DNA of 64,000 bases from Bacteroidota bacterium (GCA_021793375.1 JAJYSY010000003.1:18181-82180); one strand, 5' to 3'. Counted from the first letter of the stretch, positions 25,596-34,910 are shown. Notes: generated by a model not told the origin, from the sequence alone. Program-made: numbers and translations.

Positions 25596-26912
25596 TCAAT
25601 TTTCATCATACAATAAAATCCAATCATTATGGCCAAAATAATTCCACTTTGCTTCCGCCATATCTACCTCCGGATCGATGAGTAGTTTTGCGTCATGACC
25701 ATTTACTCTGGTATAAGCTTTAACATAAACAGCGATATCTTTTCCTTTTTCAGCGTATTCTTTTTTTAAGTGTTGAGCAAATTGCCAAATAATATCAGGT
25801 TTTGTGGCCGTTGCTGTAATTTGTCTTGAAGTGAGATAATCTTTTTTATCGATAATTTTTTCTTTTCCTGTTTTTTTATCCACGATTTTAAAAGTGCTGT
25901 ATCCTCCTCTGTTTCGTAGCATCATTCGCCAACTCATTCTGTGTCCTTCTTCTGTCCATAAAACATCTCCTTTGATAAACCAATGCCTGAGCGGAAGAAA
26001 TAATTGCACAGCAAACCAAATGAATAAAAAATAAATTAAAGTGTTTTTATATTTTGGCAAGTGAATTTCTCCTTGATCATAAAAATCTTTTTGTTTAAAA
26101 AATATTTGTTGTAAAGTTTTCGGTGGAAAAAAGAAAAGAAATAATCCTATTCCCAAATAGGGGAAAATTCCAATTTGAAAAACTACACTATTAAACAAGT
26201 GAAAGAAAACCGCTGCGATAAAAGCAAATTTTCTTGTTTTTTTCCATAGCATTAAAGGAACAATCAGAAAATCAAAGAAAATTCCGAAATAAACTATACT
26301 CCAAATCACCCATTTTTGTTGAAGTATAGATCCTATCAAAAAATAATCTGATTTACTTCTCATCAAGTTTGTGGCTACTGTCCCGTCTAACCAATCAGGA
26401 TATAGTTTTGCTATTGCAGCAAAAGTGTAAAAAACTCCCATTTGAAGAATAAATACAATGGGAACCCAATTGGGCATGGAATTGCTTTTTAATTCCGGAT
26501 TTTTTTTAGCATCGATAGAAAAATATCGATTTGCCGGAACAATCATCATAAAAACACAAAGTAAAATCAGTAAATAATAATGATTATTATATCCTGTTTT
26601 TTGCATGAGATAGGTATAAAGCCACATTACAGTAAACATGGTTATAGAAATCCTGTATTTATAGCCCAACATTACACCCAATCCGAAAATTCCCATCAAG
26701 ATAAAAAAGAGATACATCCAAATTCCGGGCAGCGGTTGGATAAAATCAAAACCAATAAAGTTAAAAGTGAATTTTGCGGGAAGAATTCTATTTTTCACAT
26801 ATCCTGTAAAAATTGATCCCCAAGATTGCGCCACAATTAAAAATCCGAAAATTATTCGAAAAACAATAAGTGCGGAATTGTCAATTCTTTTAAAAATCCA
26901 CTGATTCAACAT
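25596..26912 (-). CDS. HTTM / vitamin K-dependent gamma-carboxylase-like membrane protein
   Basis: 438 residues with about eight to ten membrane segments in the first 310 residues and a soluble C-terminal part. It matches the HTTM domain, the bacterial branch of vitamin K-dependent gamma-glutamyl carboxylase. By eye the carboxylase residues are kept: H111 in GYNNHYYLL aligns with the conserved NNH of the animal enzyme, and K169 in AAIAKLYPDW with its catalytic lysine region. The family block WTEEGHRMSWRMM is at 319-331. It starts 3 bases after ribF and is co-transcribed with it. Bacterial members have no firmly known substrate; the call is to family, not activity. Confidence 0.85.
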   Translation of the reverse strand: MLNQWIFKRIDNSALIVFRIIFGFLIVAQSWGSIFTGYVKNRILPAKFTFNFIGFDFIQPLPGIWMYLFFILMGIFGLGVMLGYKYRISITMFTVMWLYTYLMQKTGYNNHYYLLILLCVFMMIVPANRYFSIDAKKNPELKSNSMPNWVPIVFILQMGVFYTFAAIAKLYPDWLDGTVATNLMRSKSDYFLIGSILQQKWVIWSIVYFGIFFDFLIVPLMLWKKTRKFAFIAAVFFHLFNSVVFQIGIFPYLGIGLFLFFFPPKTLQQIFFKQKDFYDQGEIHLPKYKNTLIYFLFIWFAVQLFLPLRHWFIKGDVLWTEEGHRMSWRMMLRNRGGYSTFKIVDKKTGKEKIIDKKDYLTSRQITATATKPDIIWQFAQHLKKEYAEKGKDIAVYVKAYTRVNGHDAKLLIDPEVDMAEAKWNYFGHNDWILLYDEN

Positions 26913-26915
26913 TTT

Positions 26916-27854
26916 TTATTTCATCTTAAATTTTTGAAGATATTTTTTTGTGAATATTTCATCTTCTTTCATCGCTGTGATTAATTCTGTTGTATTTGCA
27001 AATTTTTTCTCATCACGAATACGTTTTAAAAGATGAATTTGCAATGTTTTCCCATAAAGATCAGCATCTAAGTCAAAGAAAAAAGTTTCTATGGTTTGCT
27101 CCATTCCTCCAACTGTTGGATTGGTTCCGATATTCATCATTCCAAAATACTCTTTTTCTTCAATTTTTGATTTTACAATATATACCCCTTGTTTCGGAAT
27201 GAGTTTATATTTTTCTTCAATAAATAAATTAGCTGTTGGATAACCTAATTTTTTTCCTAATTGTCTTCCTTTTACTACTTCTCCGGTTAACATAAAAGGT
27301 TTCCCCAAATAACGATTTGCTTTTTCTATATTTCCATTTTTTAAAGCTTTTCTAATTTTGGTAGAGCTCACACTTACATCATCAATATCTTGTTTAGAGA
27401 TTTCTTCTACTTCAAAATCATACTTTTCACCAAACTTTTTTAAATCTTCAATATCTGCGGTTCTATTTTTCCCGAAATGATGATCATAGCCAATAATTAC
27501 GCGTTTTGCATTTAGTTTTCCTTTTAAGATTTTTTCAATATATTCTTGTGCATGCAAACGCGAAAATTCTTTTGAAAAAGGATAAACAATTAAATTATCT
27601 ATTCCTGAATTTTTTAATATTTCTATGCGTTCAGCAATGGTATTAATCAACTTTAAATCTACATTTTGTTGTAAAACCATTCTGGGATGAGGAAAAAAAG
27701 TCAAGATAGTAGATTCTAAATTTCTCTGTTTTGCAGCATCCACTAATCTTTCTATTATTTTTTGATGTCCAATATGCACCCCATCAAAAGTTCCTATGGT
27801 GATAGCAGTAGGATTTTTTAACGATATTTCAGTTTTATTTATGCTAAAATTCAT
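26916..27854 (-). CDS. ribF: Bifunctional riboflavin kinase / FAD synthetase RibF
   Basis: Makes FMN and then FAD from riboflavin. 312 residues: N-terminal nucleotidyltransferase domain with GTFDGVHIGHQ (21-31) and VSSTKIRKAL, and C-terminal riboflavin kinase domain with GRQLGKKLGYPTANL and the catalytic Glu of IETFFFDLDADLYG. First gene of a two-gene unit with the HTTM protein. It is divergent from the T9SS metalloprotease gene, with only 54 bases between the two starts. Confidence 0.95.
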   Translation of the reverse strand: MNFSINKTEISLKNPTAITIGTFDGVHIGHQKIIERLVDAAKQRNLESTILTFFPHPRMVLQQNVDLKLINTIAERIEILKNSGIDNLIVYPFSKEFSRLHAQEYIEKILKGKLNAKRVIIGYDHHFGKNRTADIEDLKKFGEKYDFEVEEISKQDIDDVSVSSTKIRKALKNGNIEKANRYLGKPFMLTGEVVKGRQLGKKLGYPTANLFIEEKYKLIPKQGVYIVKSKIEEKEYFGMMNIGTNPTVGGMEQTIETFFFDLDADLYGKTLQIHLLKRIRDEKKFANTTELITAMKEDEIFTKKYLQKFKMK

Positions 27855-27883
27855 TTTAGAATTAAAAAAGTGTGTAAAATTGT

Positions 27884-27891
27884 TAACTTTG
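27884..27891 (+). promoter_or_regulatory. -7 promoter element of the T9SS metalloprotease gene
   Basis: TAACTTTG, 17 bases before the ATG at 27909. A possible earlier ATG at 27870 lies upstream of this element and is therefore an unlikely start. Confidence 0.5.
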
Positions 27892-27908
27892 GTAAAAATA
27901 ATAATCTT

Positions 27909-30197
27909 ATGCGTACAAATTTAAAGCAACTTATTACTCTTTTGCTGTTTTTTGTCTTTTTTTCAGGACTTACAGCACAAAATAATTATTGGACACTGAT
28001 AAAAGAAGGAGATGTCCGAGAAAAAGAAAAATTAGACAGAAATACCACTCCGGAAAATTATCAATTATATAGGTTGAATTTAGAAGCTTTTAAACAAGAA
28101 CTTGAAAATGCTCCCGTACGCGGAAAAATTCAAGGAAAATCTTCACATGTTATTTTATTTCCTACTCCTGAAGGAGAAATGCAACAATATAGAGTAACAG
28201 AATCCCCTATTATGCCTGAAGGTTTGTCTTCAAGATACGCAAATATCAAAACTTACAGCGCTGTTGGAATTGATGATCCTACAGCTACCATGCGTTTCAG
28301 TATTACACAATTCGGCTTGCATAATATGTTAATGTCCGGTAGAGATGGGCAAAGTTTTATTGATCCTTACACCACAGATTTAGAGGATTATATTGTTTAT
28401 TATAAAAGAAATCTTCCTGCTGATAAGCGTGAATTCAATTGTTATACAGAAGAAGGGCATATAGAAGCTCCTGAAGCTAATTTTGACGGAAAACCAAAAG
28501 CTTTAAGCACTGATGATTCCACTTTAAGAACCTATCGTTTAGCACTTTCTGCCCATAAAGACTATGGAGATGTTTTTGCTGCTGATTCAGAAGAAGGAGA
28601 AGAAAAAGCAGATATTATGGCACAAATGGTAATTGCCATAAATCGTGTAAATGAAATTTATGAAAGAGATTTAGGAATCACTTTAGAATTTGTTGAAAAT
28701 AATGATGATTTAATATTCCACTCCGGAATTTCTGAAAATCCTTGGCAAGGATCTGATGGCGTTTGGGATTATATGATGGGAACTTTTAATGATAAAACCC
28801 AAGAAGTTCACGATGAAATTATTGGTGATGAAAACTATGATGTTGGACACAACTTTAATACCTCTGAAGGAGGAAATGCAGGTTGTTTAACTTGTGTTTG
28901 CAGCTCCGGAGAAAAAGGAAGTGCGTACACCGGATTACCAAATCCACTTGGAGATGCTTTTTATGTTGATTTTGTTGCTCACGAATTTGGCCATCAATTT
29001 GGAGGGTGGCACGTGATGAACACTTGCAGCAGAAGTGGGAGTGGACAAACAGAGGTTGAACCTGCCAGTGGAAGCACTATAATGGGATATGCTGGGTACT
29101 GTGAAATAAATATTCAATACCAAAGTGATTCTCATTTTAATTATGTAAACATCAGAGATATTTCTGCTAATATTCAAGATGGTTCCAGCAGTGCTTGTCC
29201 TGAATTAATAGAAATTGAAAATCAACTACCAACTGCTGATGCCGGAGAAGATTATACTATTCCTAAATCAACTGCTTTTGTATTGGTTGGAGAAGGAAGC
29301 GACCCTGATGGTGAAGAAGAAACGCTAACTTATGAATGGGCACAAAATGATCCGGAACAAGCTTACACCAACGGACCTTTAAATTCTGAATTGACCAGCG
29401 GAGCTATCTATAGATCATATACCCCGAAAGAAACTCCTGAGCGTTATTTTCCAGAAATCAACCAAGTCTTGGCAGGAAACTTAACCCCGGCCTGGGAAAT
29501 GACTCCTGCTGTGGGTCGTGAATTAAATTTCTCTTTTGTGGTAAGAGATAACGGAAGTGGTTTTGCTGATGCTATTGGACAAACAGCTTCAGATGTAATG
29601 AAAATTACTGTTGATGGAGATGCTGGACCTTTTGAGGTCACTTCTCAAAATGACTCAGATTTAGAAGTAGAATTTAATGCAACAGAAGAAATCACTTGGG
29701 AGGTTGCCAACACCGACAATCAAGATATCAATGCACAAGAAGTAGATATTTTCTTGTCTGTTGACGGCGGTGATTTTGATATTGTTTTGGCTGAAGGCGT
29801 TCCAAATAATGGATCAGCAGAAATCACAATTCCTGAAATTGAAACCACTAATGCAAGAATTATGGTGAAAGCAAGTGATAATGTTTTCTTTGCTGTAAAT
29901 CAGAAAAAATTTACCATTACAGATGAATTAAGTGTAGAGAAAAATGAACTTGATAAACTCACTTTTTATCCTAACCCAAGCGATGGAAACTTTACAGTAA
30001 GCTTTAATCCTGTTTATGGAGACGAAGTAAATATTGAAGTTTATAGTTTAGAAGGAAAACTTGTTTTCAATCAGAACTTTGAAGGAGGAGCTAATTTTGA
30101 AAAAGAAATAAACTTAAAAAGTGCAAATGCAGGATTATATATTCTTCGTGTAAAAAATGGAAGTCATACAGTAAATAAAAAATTAATTATTCACTAA
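27909..30197 (+). CDS. Secreted metzincin metalloprotease with T9SS type A sorting domain
   Basis: 762 residues from ATG 27909, where a clean signal peptide begins (MRTNLKQLITLLLFF...LTAQ, cleavage near 24). The catalytic domain (about 205-445) is reprolysin-like: zinc site HEFGHQFGGWH with H358, E359, H362, H368 and a Met-turn at M392 in TIMGYAGYC. A propeptide-like region (25-200) and two beta-sandwich or fibronectin-like segments (about 455-680) flank it. The C-terminal 75 residues are a type A sorting signal (LTFYPNPSDGNFTVSF..., NAGLYILRV, KKLIIH), which sends it through the type IX secretion system to the surface or medium. A bidirectional arrangement with ribF gives it its own promoter. 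Confidence 0.93.
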   Translation: MRTNLKQLITLLLFFVFFSGLTAQNNYWTLIKEGDVREKEKLDRNTTPENYQLYRLNLEAFKQELENAPVRGKIQGKSSHVILFPTPEGEMQQYRVTESPIMPEGLSSRYANIKTYSAVGIDDPTATMRFSITQFGLHNMLMSGRDGQSFIDPYTTDLEDYIVYYKRNLPADKREFNCYTEEGHIEAPEANFDGKPKALSTDDSTLRTYRLALSAHKDYGDVFAADSEEGEEKADIMAQMVIAINRVNEIYERDLGITLEFVENNDDLIFHSGISENPWQGSDGVWDYMMGTFNDKTQEVHDEIIGDENYDVGHNFNTSEGGNAGCLTCVCSSGEKGSAYTGLPNPLGDAFYVDFVAHEFGHQFGGWHVMNTCSRSGSGQTEVEPASGSTIMGYAGYCEINIQYQSDSHFNYVNIRDISANIQDGSSSACPELIEIENQLPTADAGEDYTIPKSTAFVLVGEGSDPDGEEETLTYEWAQNDPEQAYTNGPLNSELTSGAIYRSYTPKETPERYFPEINQVLAGNLTPAWEMTPAVGRELNFSFVVRDNGSGFADAIGQTASDVMKITVDGDAGPFEVTSQNDSDLEVEFNATEEITWEVANTDNQDINAQEVDIFLSVDGGDFDIVLAEGVPNNGSAEITIPEIETTNARIMVKASDNVFFAVNQKKFTITDELSVEKNELDKLTFYPNPSDGNFTVSFNPVYGDEVNIEVYSLEGKLVFNQNFEGGANFEKEINLKSANAGLYILRVKNGSHTVNKKLIIH

Positions 30198-30217
30198 TAA
30201 TTTTTCAACAAAATAAG

Positions 30218-30251
30218 AAAGCCTTGCAGTGAAATTTGCAAGGCTTTTTTT
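30218..30251 (+). terminator. Terminator after the metalloprotease gene
   Basis: AAAGCCTTGCA (30218-30228) pairs with TGCAAGGCTTT (30237-30247), followed by T. It reaches the stop codon of the convergent gene pth (30250). Confidence 0.85.
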
Positions 30252-30816
30252 ATTGTCCGTTAAAAAAATTCATTGTTCTTTCTAATCCTATAGTTCCAAA
30301 GGATTTAATAGCTTCAACAGATTTTTCCATTCTTTCTTTCAAAGCTTCTCTTTCCTCTGTATTCCATTCTCCCAAAACAAAATCCACTTGTCTTCCTCGA
30401 GAATAATCTGCTCCGATTCCAAAACGAAAACGCGGATATTTAGAAGTATTCAAAACTGCTTGTATATCTTTTAATCCATTATGTCCGCCATCGCTTCCTC
30501 TTGCTTTTATGCGAATTTCTCCAAAAGGAATATTGACATCATCTACAAGCACCAATAAATTTTCTGAAGAAATTTTTTCTTCATCCAACCAATACCTCAC
30601 TGCTTTTCCGCTGAGATTCATCATAGTGTTGGGTTTTATCAGAATAAAAGTTCTCCCTTTAAACTTATATTCTGCTCGATCAGCCAAACGCTCTGTTTCA
30701 AAAGAAATATTTTCTTTTTTTGCTAAATGATCTAAGATTTTAAAACCGATATTATGTCGAGTTTCTTCATATTTTTCGCCAATATTTCCTAAACCAACTA
30801 TCAAAAACTTTCTCAT
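30250..30816 (-). CDS. pth: Peptidyl-tRNA hydrolase
   Basis: Releases tRNA from stalled peptidyl-tRNA. 188 residues, standard size, with N10 in GLGNIG, the catalytic H21 in ETRHNIGF, the Asp of LVLVDDVNIPFG and the block GSDGGHNGLKDI. Downstream of prs and rplY on the same strand, a common order in the family, although a hairpin (30855-30884) separates it from rplY. Confidence 0.96.
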   Translation of the reverse strand: MRKFLIVGLGNIGEKYEETRHNIGFKILDHLAKKENISFETERLADRAEYKFKGRTFILIKPNTMMNLSGKAVRYWLDEEKISSENLLVLVDDVNIPFGEIRIKARGSDGGHNGLKDIQAVLNTSKYPRFRFGIGADYSRGRQVDFVLGEWNTEEREALKERMEKSVEAIKSFGTIGLERTMNFFNGQ

Positions 30817-30854
30817 ATTAATTTATTTTTCGATAAAATTATATTTAAAAAAAT

Positions 30855-30884
30855 AAAGCATCCGTTTTTAGCGGATGCTTTTTT
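30855..30884. terminator. Hairpin terminator between rplY and pth
   Basis: AAAGCATCCG (30855-30864) pairs with CGGATGCTTT (30872-30881), with A/T runs on both sides. On the minus strand it would end the prs-rplY transcript before pth, in part or fully. Confidence 0.82.
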
Positions 30885-30904
30885 ATGATAAAACTCAAAA
30901 GAGT

Positions 30905-31558
30905 TTAGTTTTCTTCTTCAGAAGCTTCTTCTGTCTCTTCTGCTTCTTCTGTTTGTTCAGTTGCCGGCACTTCCGCATCTTCTTCTTCAACATCAGCTTC
31001 AAGTGCTTCAAGGTCTCTTGGAGCATTAACCATACAAATTACCTCGTCATCATCGTGAAGAATTTCGTATTTATCACTTGCTGCTTCCGTTACATATAGG
31101 TTATCACCAATTTCAAGTTTACTAATATCTACCTCGATATAATCCGGCAAATCACTAACCAATCCACGAACATCCATTCTTCTTAAGTTCGTTAAGAATA
31201 AACCTCCACTCTTCACACCAATTGGCTGACCAACTGTTTGAACAGGGATTGTCATTGTAATCGGCTCTTCATCATCAAACTGATAGAAGTCCATATGAAG
31301 GATGCTATCTGTAACCGGATGAAATTGAATGTCTTGAAGAACAGCATTAATTGTTTTTTCTCCAAGCTTTAACTTAACGGTATGAACGTCAGAGGTATAA
31401 ACTAAAGGTTCAAAATCGATTTCTGATGCTGAGAAATGTATTACATTGTCATGTCCTCCGTATAATACGCAAGGAACCTGTCCAGCATCGCGTAAGGCTC
31501 TTGTTGCTTTTTTACCTACGCTTTCTCTTTTAGATCCATTGATCGTAATTGACTTCAT
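30905..31558 (-). CDS. rplY: 50S ribosomal protein L25/general stress protein Ctc
   Basis: Binds 5S rRNA in the large subunit. 217 residues, the long Ctc form: L25 domain (1-95) beginning KSITINGSKRESVGK, a C-terminal beta domain (about 96-180), and an acidic tail of about 30 residues made almost only of Glu, Ala and Thr. Lies 65 bases after prs. Confidence 0.94.
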   Translation of the reverse strand: MKSITINGSKRESVGKKATRALRDAGQVPCVLYGGHDNVIHFSASEIDFEPLVYTSDVHTVKLKLGEKTINAVLQDIQFHPVTDSILHMDFYQFDDEEPITMTIPVQTVGQPIGVKSGGLFLTNLRRMDVRGLVSDLPDYIEVDISKLEIGDNLYVTEAASDKYEILHDDDEVICMVNAPRDLEALEADVEEEDAEVPATEQTEEAEETEEASEEEN

Positions 31559-31590
31559 TCTAAAATATTTAGATTAAAATTTATAATTAT

Positions 31591-31614
31591 TTCCTCATTT
31601 TTCTCCTTGAGGAA
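31591..31614 (-). promoter_or_regulatory. Hairpin in the prs-rplY spacer
   Basis: TTCCTCA (31591-31597) pairs with TGAGGAA (31608-31614). There is no T-run on the minus strand, so an RNA stability or rplY leader element is more likely than a terminator. Confidence 0.35.
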
Positions 31615-31623
31615 GAAGGAGTA

Positions 31624-32568
31624 TTACATTAAAAATTTAACACTGATGGATTCGTGTTCATGAACTCTTTTCATCACATCAGCAAATAAAGGTGCGCAAG
31701 ATACAACTTTAATTTTATTTGACTGCTTTTTAAGTGGAATAGAATCTGTTACAATCAATTCTTGTAATTTGGATTTCTCCAATCTTTCATAAGCATTTCC
31801 GGAAAGTACAGGATGCGTACAAATAGCACGCACGCTTTTGGCTCCTCTATCCATCATTAAATCTGCTGCTCTGGTCAGGGTTCCGGCGGTATCTACCATA
31901 TCATCCACAATGATGACATCTTTATTTTCTACCTTTCCTATTAATTCCATATGCGAAATCACATTGGCTTGCTCTCGTTGTTTATAGCAAATTACCACAT
32001 CACTTCCCAATTCTTTGGAATAGGCATAAGCTCTTTTAGAACCGCCCATATCCGGAGAAGCCATAGTTAGATCTGATAAGTTTAACTTTCTTAGATGCGG
32101 TAAAAATATGGTTGAAGCATACAAATGATCTACAGGAACTTCAAAAAAGCCTTGAATTTGATCAGCGTGCAAATCCATTGTAATAATTCTTGTAGCTCCT
32201 GCTGTTTCCAGCATTTTTGCCATAAGCTTAGCAGCAATTGGTACACGAGGCTTGTCTTTTCGATCTTGACGAGCCCATCCAAAATAAGGGATTACAGCAT
32301 TTATATGCAATGCTGAAGCGCGTTTTGCCGCATCGAGCATCAACAGCATTTCCATTAAATTTTCACTACTCGGAAAAGTAGAACCAATTATAAAAACACG
32401 AGCTCCGCGCAGAGATTCTTCAAAAGAAGGCTGGAATTCTCCGTCGCTATACCTTGAAATAATTACGTTTCCTAATTCAACTCCGTATGATTTTGCGATT
32501 TTTTCAGCCAAATCTTTGCTTTGTGTACAAGAAAAGATTTTGACTTTGGACATCTGTGGTGAAGACAT
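31624..32568 (-). CDS. prs: Ribose-phosphate pyrophosphokinase
   Basis: Makes PRPP from ribose 5-phosphate and ATP for nucleotide, His and Trp synthesis. With the start at 32568 it has 314 residues, the usual length. Visible motifs: FPSSENLMEMLLMLDAAK, the flexible-loop region YFGWARQDRKDKPR, MDLHADQIQGFF and the PRPP-binding loop VIIVDDMVDTAGTL. An ATG at 32607 is in frame but overlaps the -7 promoter box (32605-32612), so it cannot be in the transcript. First gene of prs-rplY. Confidence 0.95.
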   Translation of the reverse strand: MSSPQMSKVKIFSCTQSKDLAEKIAKSYGVELGNVIISRYSDGEFQPSFEESLRGARVFIIGSTFPSSENLMEMLLMLDAAKRASALHINAVIPYFGWARQDRKDKPRVPIAAKLMAKMLETAGATRIITMDLHADQIQGFFEVPVDHLYASTIFLPHLRKLNLSDLTMASPDMGGSKRAYAYSKELGSDVVICYKQREQANVISHMELIGKVENKDVIIVDDMVDTAGTLTRAADLMMDRGAKSVRAICTHPVLSGNAYERLEKSKLQELIVTDSIPLKKQSNKIKVVSCAPLFADVMKRVHEHESISVKFLM

Positions 32569-32604
32569 TGTGAGTTTTTTATGTTGTCTATTTATAATAG
32601 ATTG

Positions 32605-32612
32605 CAAAGGTA
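32605..32612 (-). promoter_or_regulatory. -7 promoter element of prs
   Basis: TACCTTTG on the minus strand. The predicted RNA start near 32598 gives a 30-base leader to the ATG at 32568. Confidence 0.65.
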
Positions 32613-32677
32613 TAAATTAATTTAGTTTATGTTGAATATTATTTTGCATAAATCATTAATTAATAAAAAATATTATT

Positions 32678-32685
32678 TACTTTTG
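32678..32685 (+). promoter_or_regulatory. -7 promoter element of tRNA-Leu
   Basis: TACTTTTG, 18 bases before the tRNA. It is divergent from the prs promoter. Confidence 0.6.
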
Positions 32686-32703
32686 CCTCGCATTTACAAA
32701 TTT

Positions 32704-32787
32704 GCTCGAGTGGCGGAATTGGTAGACGCGTTGGATTCAAAATCCAATATCTTCACCGATGTGTGGGTTCGATTCCCACCTCGAGTA
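32704..32787 (+). tRNA. tRNA-Leu (anticodon CAA)
   Basis: 84-base tRNA with the long variable arm of class II tRNAs. Acceptor GCTCGAG pairs with CTCGAGT (a G-U at the end), anticodon arm TTGGA-TTCAAAA-TCCAA, variable arm near TATCTTCACCGATG, T-loop TTCGATT. Discriminator A; CCA not encoded. Confidence 0.95.
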
Positions 32788-32794
32788 CTAAATC

Positions 32795-32847
32795 AAACGC
32801 TAACTGGTTGATTTCCAATAAATTGACTTTTTAGCGTTTTGTTTTTT
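32795..32847 (+). terminator. Terminator of tRNA-Leu
   Basis: AAACGCTAA (32795-32803) pairs with TTAGCGTTT (32831-32839), followed by TGTTTTTT. The loop is long (27 bases). Confidence 0.65.
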
Positions 32848-32878
32848 ATACGATTACTCATACTTTTCTTCTAAAAAC

Positions 32879-34399
32879 TTACATCCAAGCTTTTGTAGAA
32901 CTTTCAATTTTGTACAACATATAGTTGAGGTCTTTTAGAAAATCTGTTGACATTGCCCGCATTTTTAAACCTCCGCCGGCGGTATGAAAAGTTATATTAT
33001 AAAGTCCTCTTCGCTTATACCAAAAAGGTTGTTGAACACTGATGCCTTCCATTTTAAACAATTCTATGATTTCAGTTTTTTGCGTCCATAACCCTTGATT
33101 TATCACTAAAAAATCTTCTGAAATACTGAGCTTTATTGTTTTGTAAAGAAAATATTGATAAGGCAATAACACCAATAAAATTATTGCTGTAATAATAGAT
33201 AGTCCTATTATGTTTTTTAAATCATACATCAAGTAATTTAAAATCCAAACTGCTAAAATTCCCAATCCGATTAAAATATATCTTCTGTTAATCCACACTA
33301 AATGTGGTGTTATGTGTTTAGATTGAACAGATAAATTTTTGGTATATAAAAATGATTTCACTTTTTCTAAAATCTCAATTCCCAATCCCGGAGTAATGAT
33401 TTTACTTTTTCCTAAATCATTTTGACTGCTCGCCAAGAAAAACTGAGCTTCAAATAAATTTAATTTCTTTTGAATAGGGTTGGTTATTATTTTTAAAACC
33501 TGAAGTCGTTTAGCTTGAAAAGAAACTTTTGTGTTGGTTTTTAATCCCATTTCTATTTCCAAGTTTTTCGGATTTTGCTTGAGATTTAAATTAAAATGAC
33601 GAATTACTACTTCTCCAATAGTGACTAAAATACTCAGCAGAAAAATAAAGGAAATAGAAAACAGTAAAATCAATAAATCTCCGGAAACATTTTCATAAAA
33701 ATTATCAAATTCATTTTCTGTGGGCAGATAAGAACTAAAATAACTTTCCACTTGATTATAAATAGAAGAAGCAAACACAAAAATCAATAAAAATCCTCTG
33801 AGATAACTTCGGGTTAATCCGATTTTTATCAAGGTAAACAAACTGACTTGATATTTCCAAAATTCTTTGGATGTAGAGGAAGTTTTTTCTGCTGTATTTT
33901 CCGTGGAACTCTCCTCCTCTTCAAAGGATTCATTTTTAAGATGGGTTAATATTTCTGCTATTTTTTTAGCCTCTTTTTCTTGTAGAGCATGAATATGAAT
34001 TTCATCTTTTTTACTTCCGGCAGTATCGATATTTAATCCGTAAACTTTTATTAAGCGTTGAAGAATAGAGCGTTTTAAATCTACTTGTTGAATTTTATCA
34101 AAAGGAATTCTAATCGATTCCGAAGAAAAAACTCCTTTTTCTAAAACAAACTTTTGGTCTTTATAATCTATATAAAAAGTAAAATTTCGATAATAAAAGA
34201 AGCTGTAAATCACTCCTAAAACTCCCAAAACAGGTAAAGCTAAAAAGCTGTAAAATCGAACTTCTTCAGAACTGCTTACAAAAGCCAAAACCAAAAACGG
34301 CCAAAAAGCTCTTATAAATCTATAAGAAGATTTGAAAAATATCAATAAAACTCCTGAAACCTCTTGTTTTTTAGGCTGTTGAAATTCTTGTTCAAGCAT
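32879..34399 (-). CDS. Large bacterial PH-domain (DUF304/YdbT-like) membrane protein
   Basis: 506 residues. Three bPH2 (DUF304) domains, each preceded by paired membrane segments, can be traced: about 65-150 (SIRIPFDKIQQVDLKRSIL), 255-345 (VSFQAKRLQVLKI) and 415-500 (IIELFKMEGISVQQPFWYKRRGLYNI). The repeated pattern I-P-F-x-K-I-Q-x is the family signature. The function of this family is not firmly known. Its start overlaps the stop of the smaller PH-domain gene upstream by 8 bases, so the two proteins are made together, as in the ydbS-ydbT pair. Confidence 0.85.
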   Translation of the reverse strand: MLEQEFQQPKKQEVSGVLLIFFKSSYRFIRAFWPFLVLAFVSSSEEVRFYSFLALPVLGVLGVIYSFFYYRNFTFYIDYKDQKFVLEKGVFSSESIRIPFDKIQQVDLKRSILQRLIKVYGLNIDTAGSKKDEIHIHALQEKEAKKIAEILTHLKNESFEEEESSTENTAEKTSSTSKEFWKYQVSLFTLIKIGLTRSYLRGFLLIFVFASSIYNQVESYFSSYLPTENEFDNFYENVSGDLLILLFSISFIFLLSILVTIGEVVIRHFNLNLKQNPKNLEIEMGLKTNTKVSFQAKRLQVLKIITNPIQKKLNLFEAQFFLASSQNDLGKSKIITPGLGIEILEKVKSFLYTKNLSVQSKHITPHLVWINRRYILIGLGILAVWILNYLMYDLKNIIGLSIITAIILLVLLPYQYFLYKTIKLSISEDFLVINQGLWTQKTEIIELFKMEGISVQQPFWYKRRGLYNITFHTAGGGLKMRAMSTDFLKDLNYMLYKIESSTKAWM

Positions 34400-34910
34400 T
34401 TTCAGAAACTTTTTGTGATAAAGTCTGATTTAATTGTACAGCAAGGTCAGGGAATAATCCCGGAATGTGCATATCGCTTCCGGTTCCTCCGGCGGTGTAA
34501 ATTTTCAAAGAAGAAATTCCGAATATTTTATCTAAAAAAGAACGATTTATCGCTGAATGTTGAATTCTATTAAAAGGAATGATAGTTATTTTTGAAGAAA
34601 TATATCCACTTCTAAACAAAATATCTTTTTCGCGAATGGCAAATCCATAAAATTGCTGCTTCAATATAATATCTATCAAACGAATCAGCAGAAATAAAGC
34701 AATTACTCCTATTCCTATAAAAGTAAATGCGCTGAATTCTTCTTTCACAAAAAAGAAAGCTCCTATACCGGCAGAAAATAAAACGGTTAAGATAATCCAT
34801 TGTAAAATGGATTTGGTTCTTAATTTTAAAGATACTTTTTGAAAATCAACTTTCTCAAACTGAGGTAAATCAGAAAACTTCAATTGTTGATTTGAAAAAT
34901 CTTCCCGCAT
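34392..34910 (-). CDS. Small bacterial PH-domain (YdbS-like) membrane protein
   Basis: 172 residues with two adjacent membrane segments (about 33-80) followed by one bPH2 domain (about 85-165) containing SKITIIPFNRIQHSAINRSFLDKIFG. It is the smaller partner of the overlapping 506-residue protein. A membrane complex of the two is inferred from context. Confidence 0.85.
   Translation of the reverse strand: MREDFSNQQLKFSDLPQFEKVDFQKVSLKLRTKSILQWIILTVLFSAGIGAFFFVKEEFSAFTFIGIGVIALFLLIRLIDIILKQQFYGFAIREKDILFRSGYISSKITIIPFNRIQHSAINRSFLDKIFGISSLKIYTAGGTGSDMHIPGLFPDLAVQLNQTLSQKVSENA

Noticed and set aside
27870..27908. Earlier ATG for the T9SS metalloprotease
   Set aside because: It lies upstream of the -7 box (27884-27891) and would put a polar stretch before the signal peptide.
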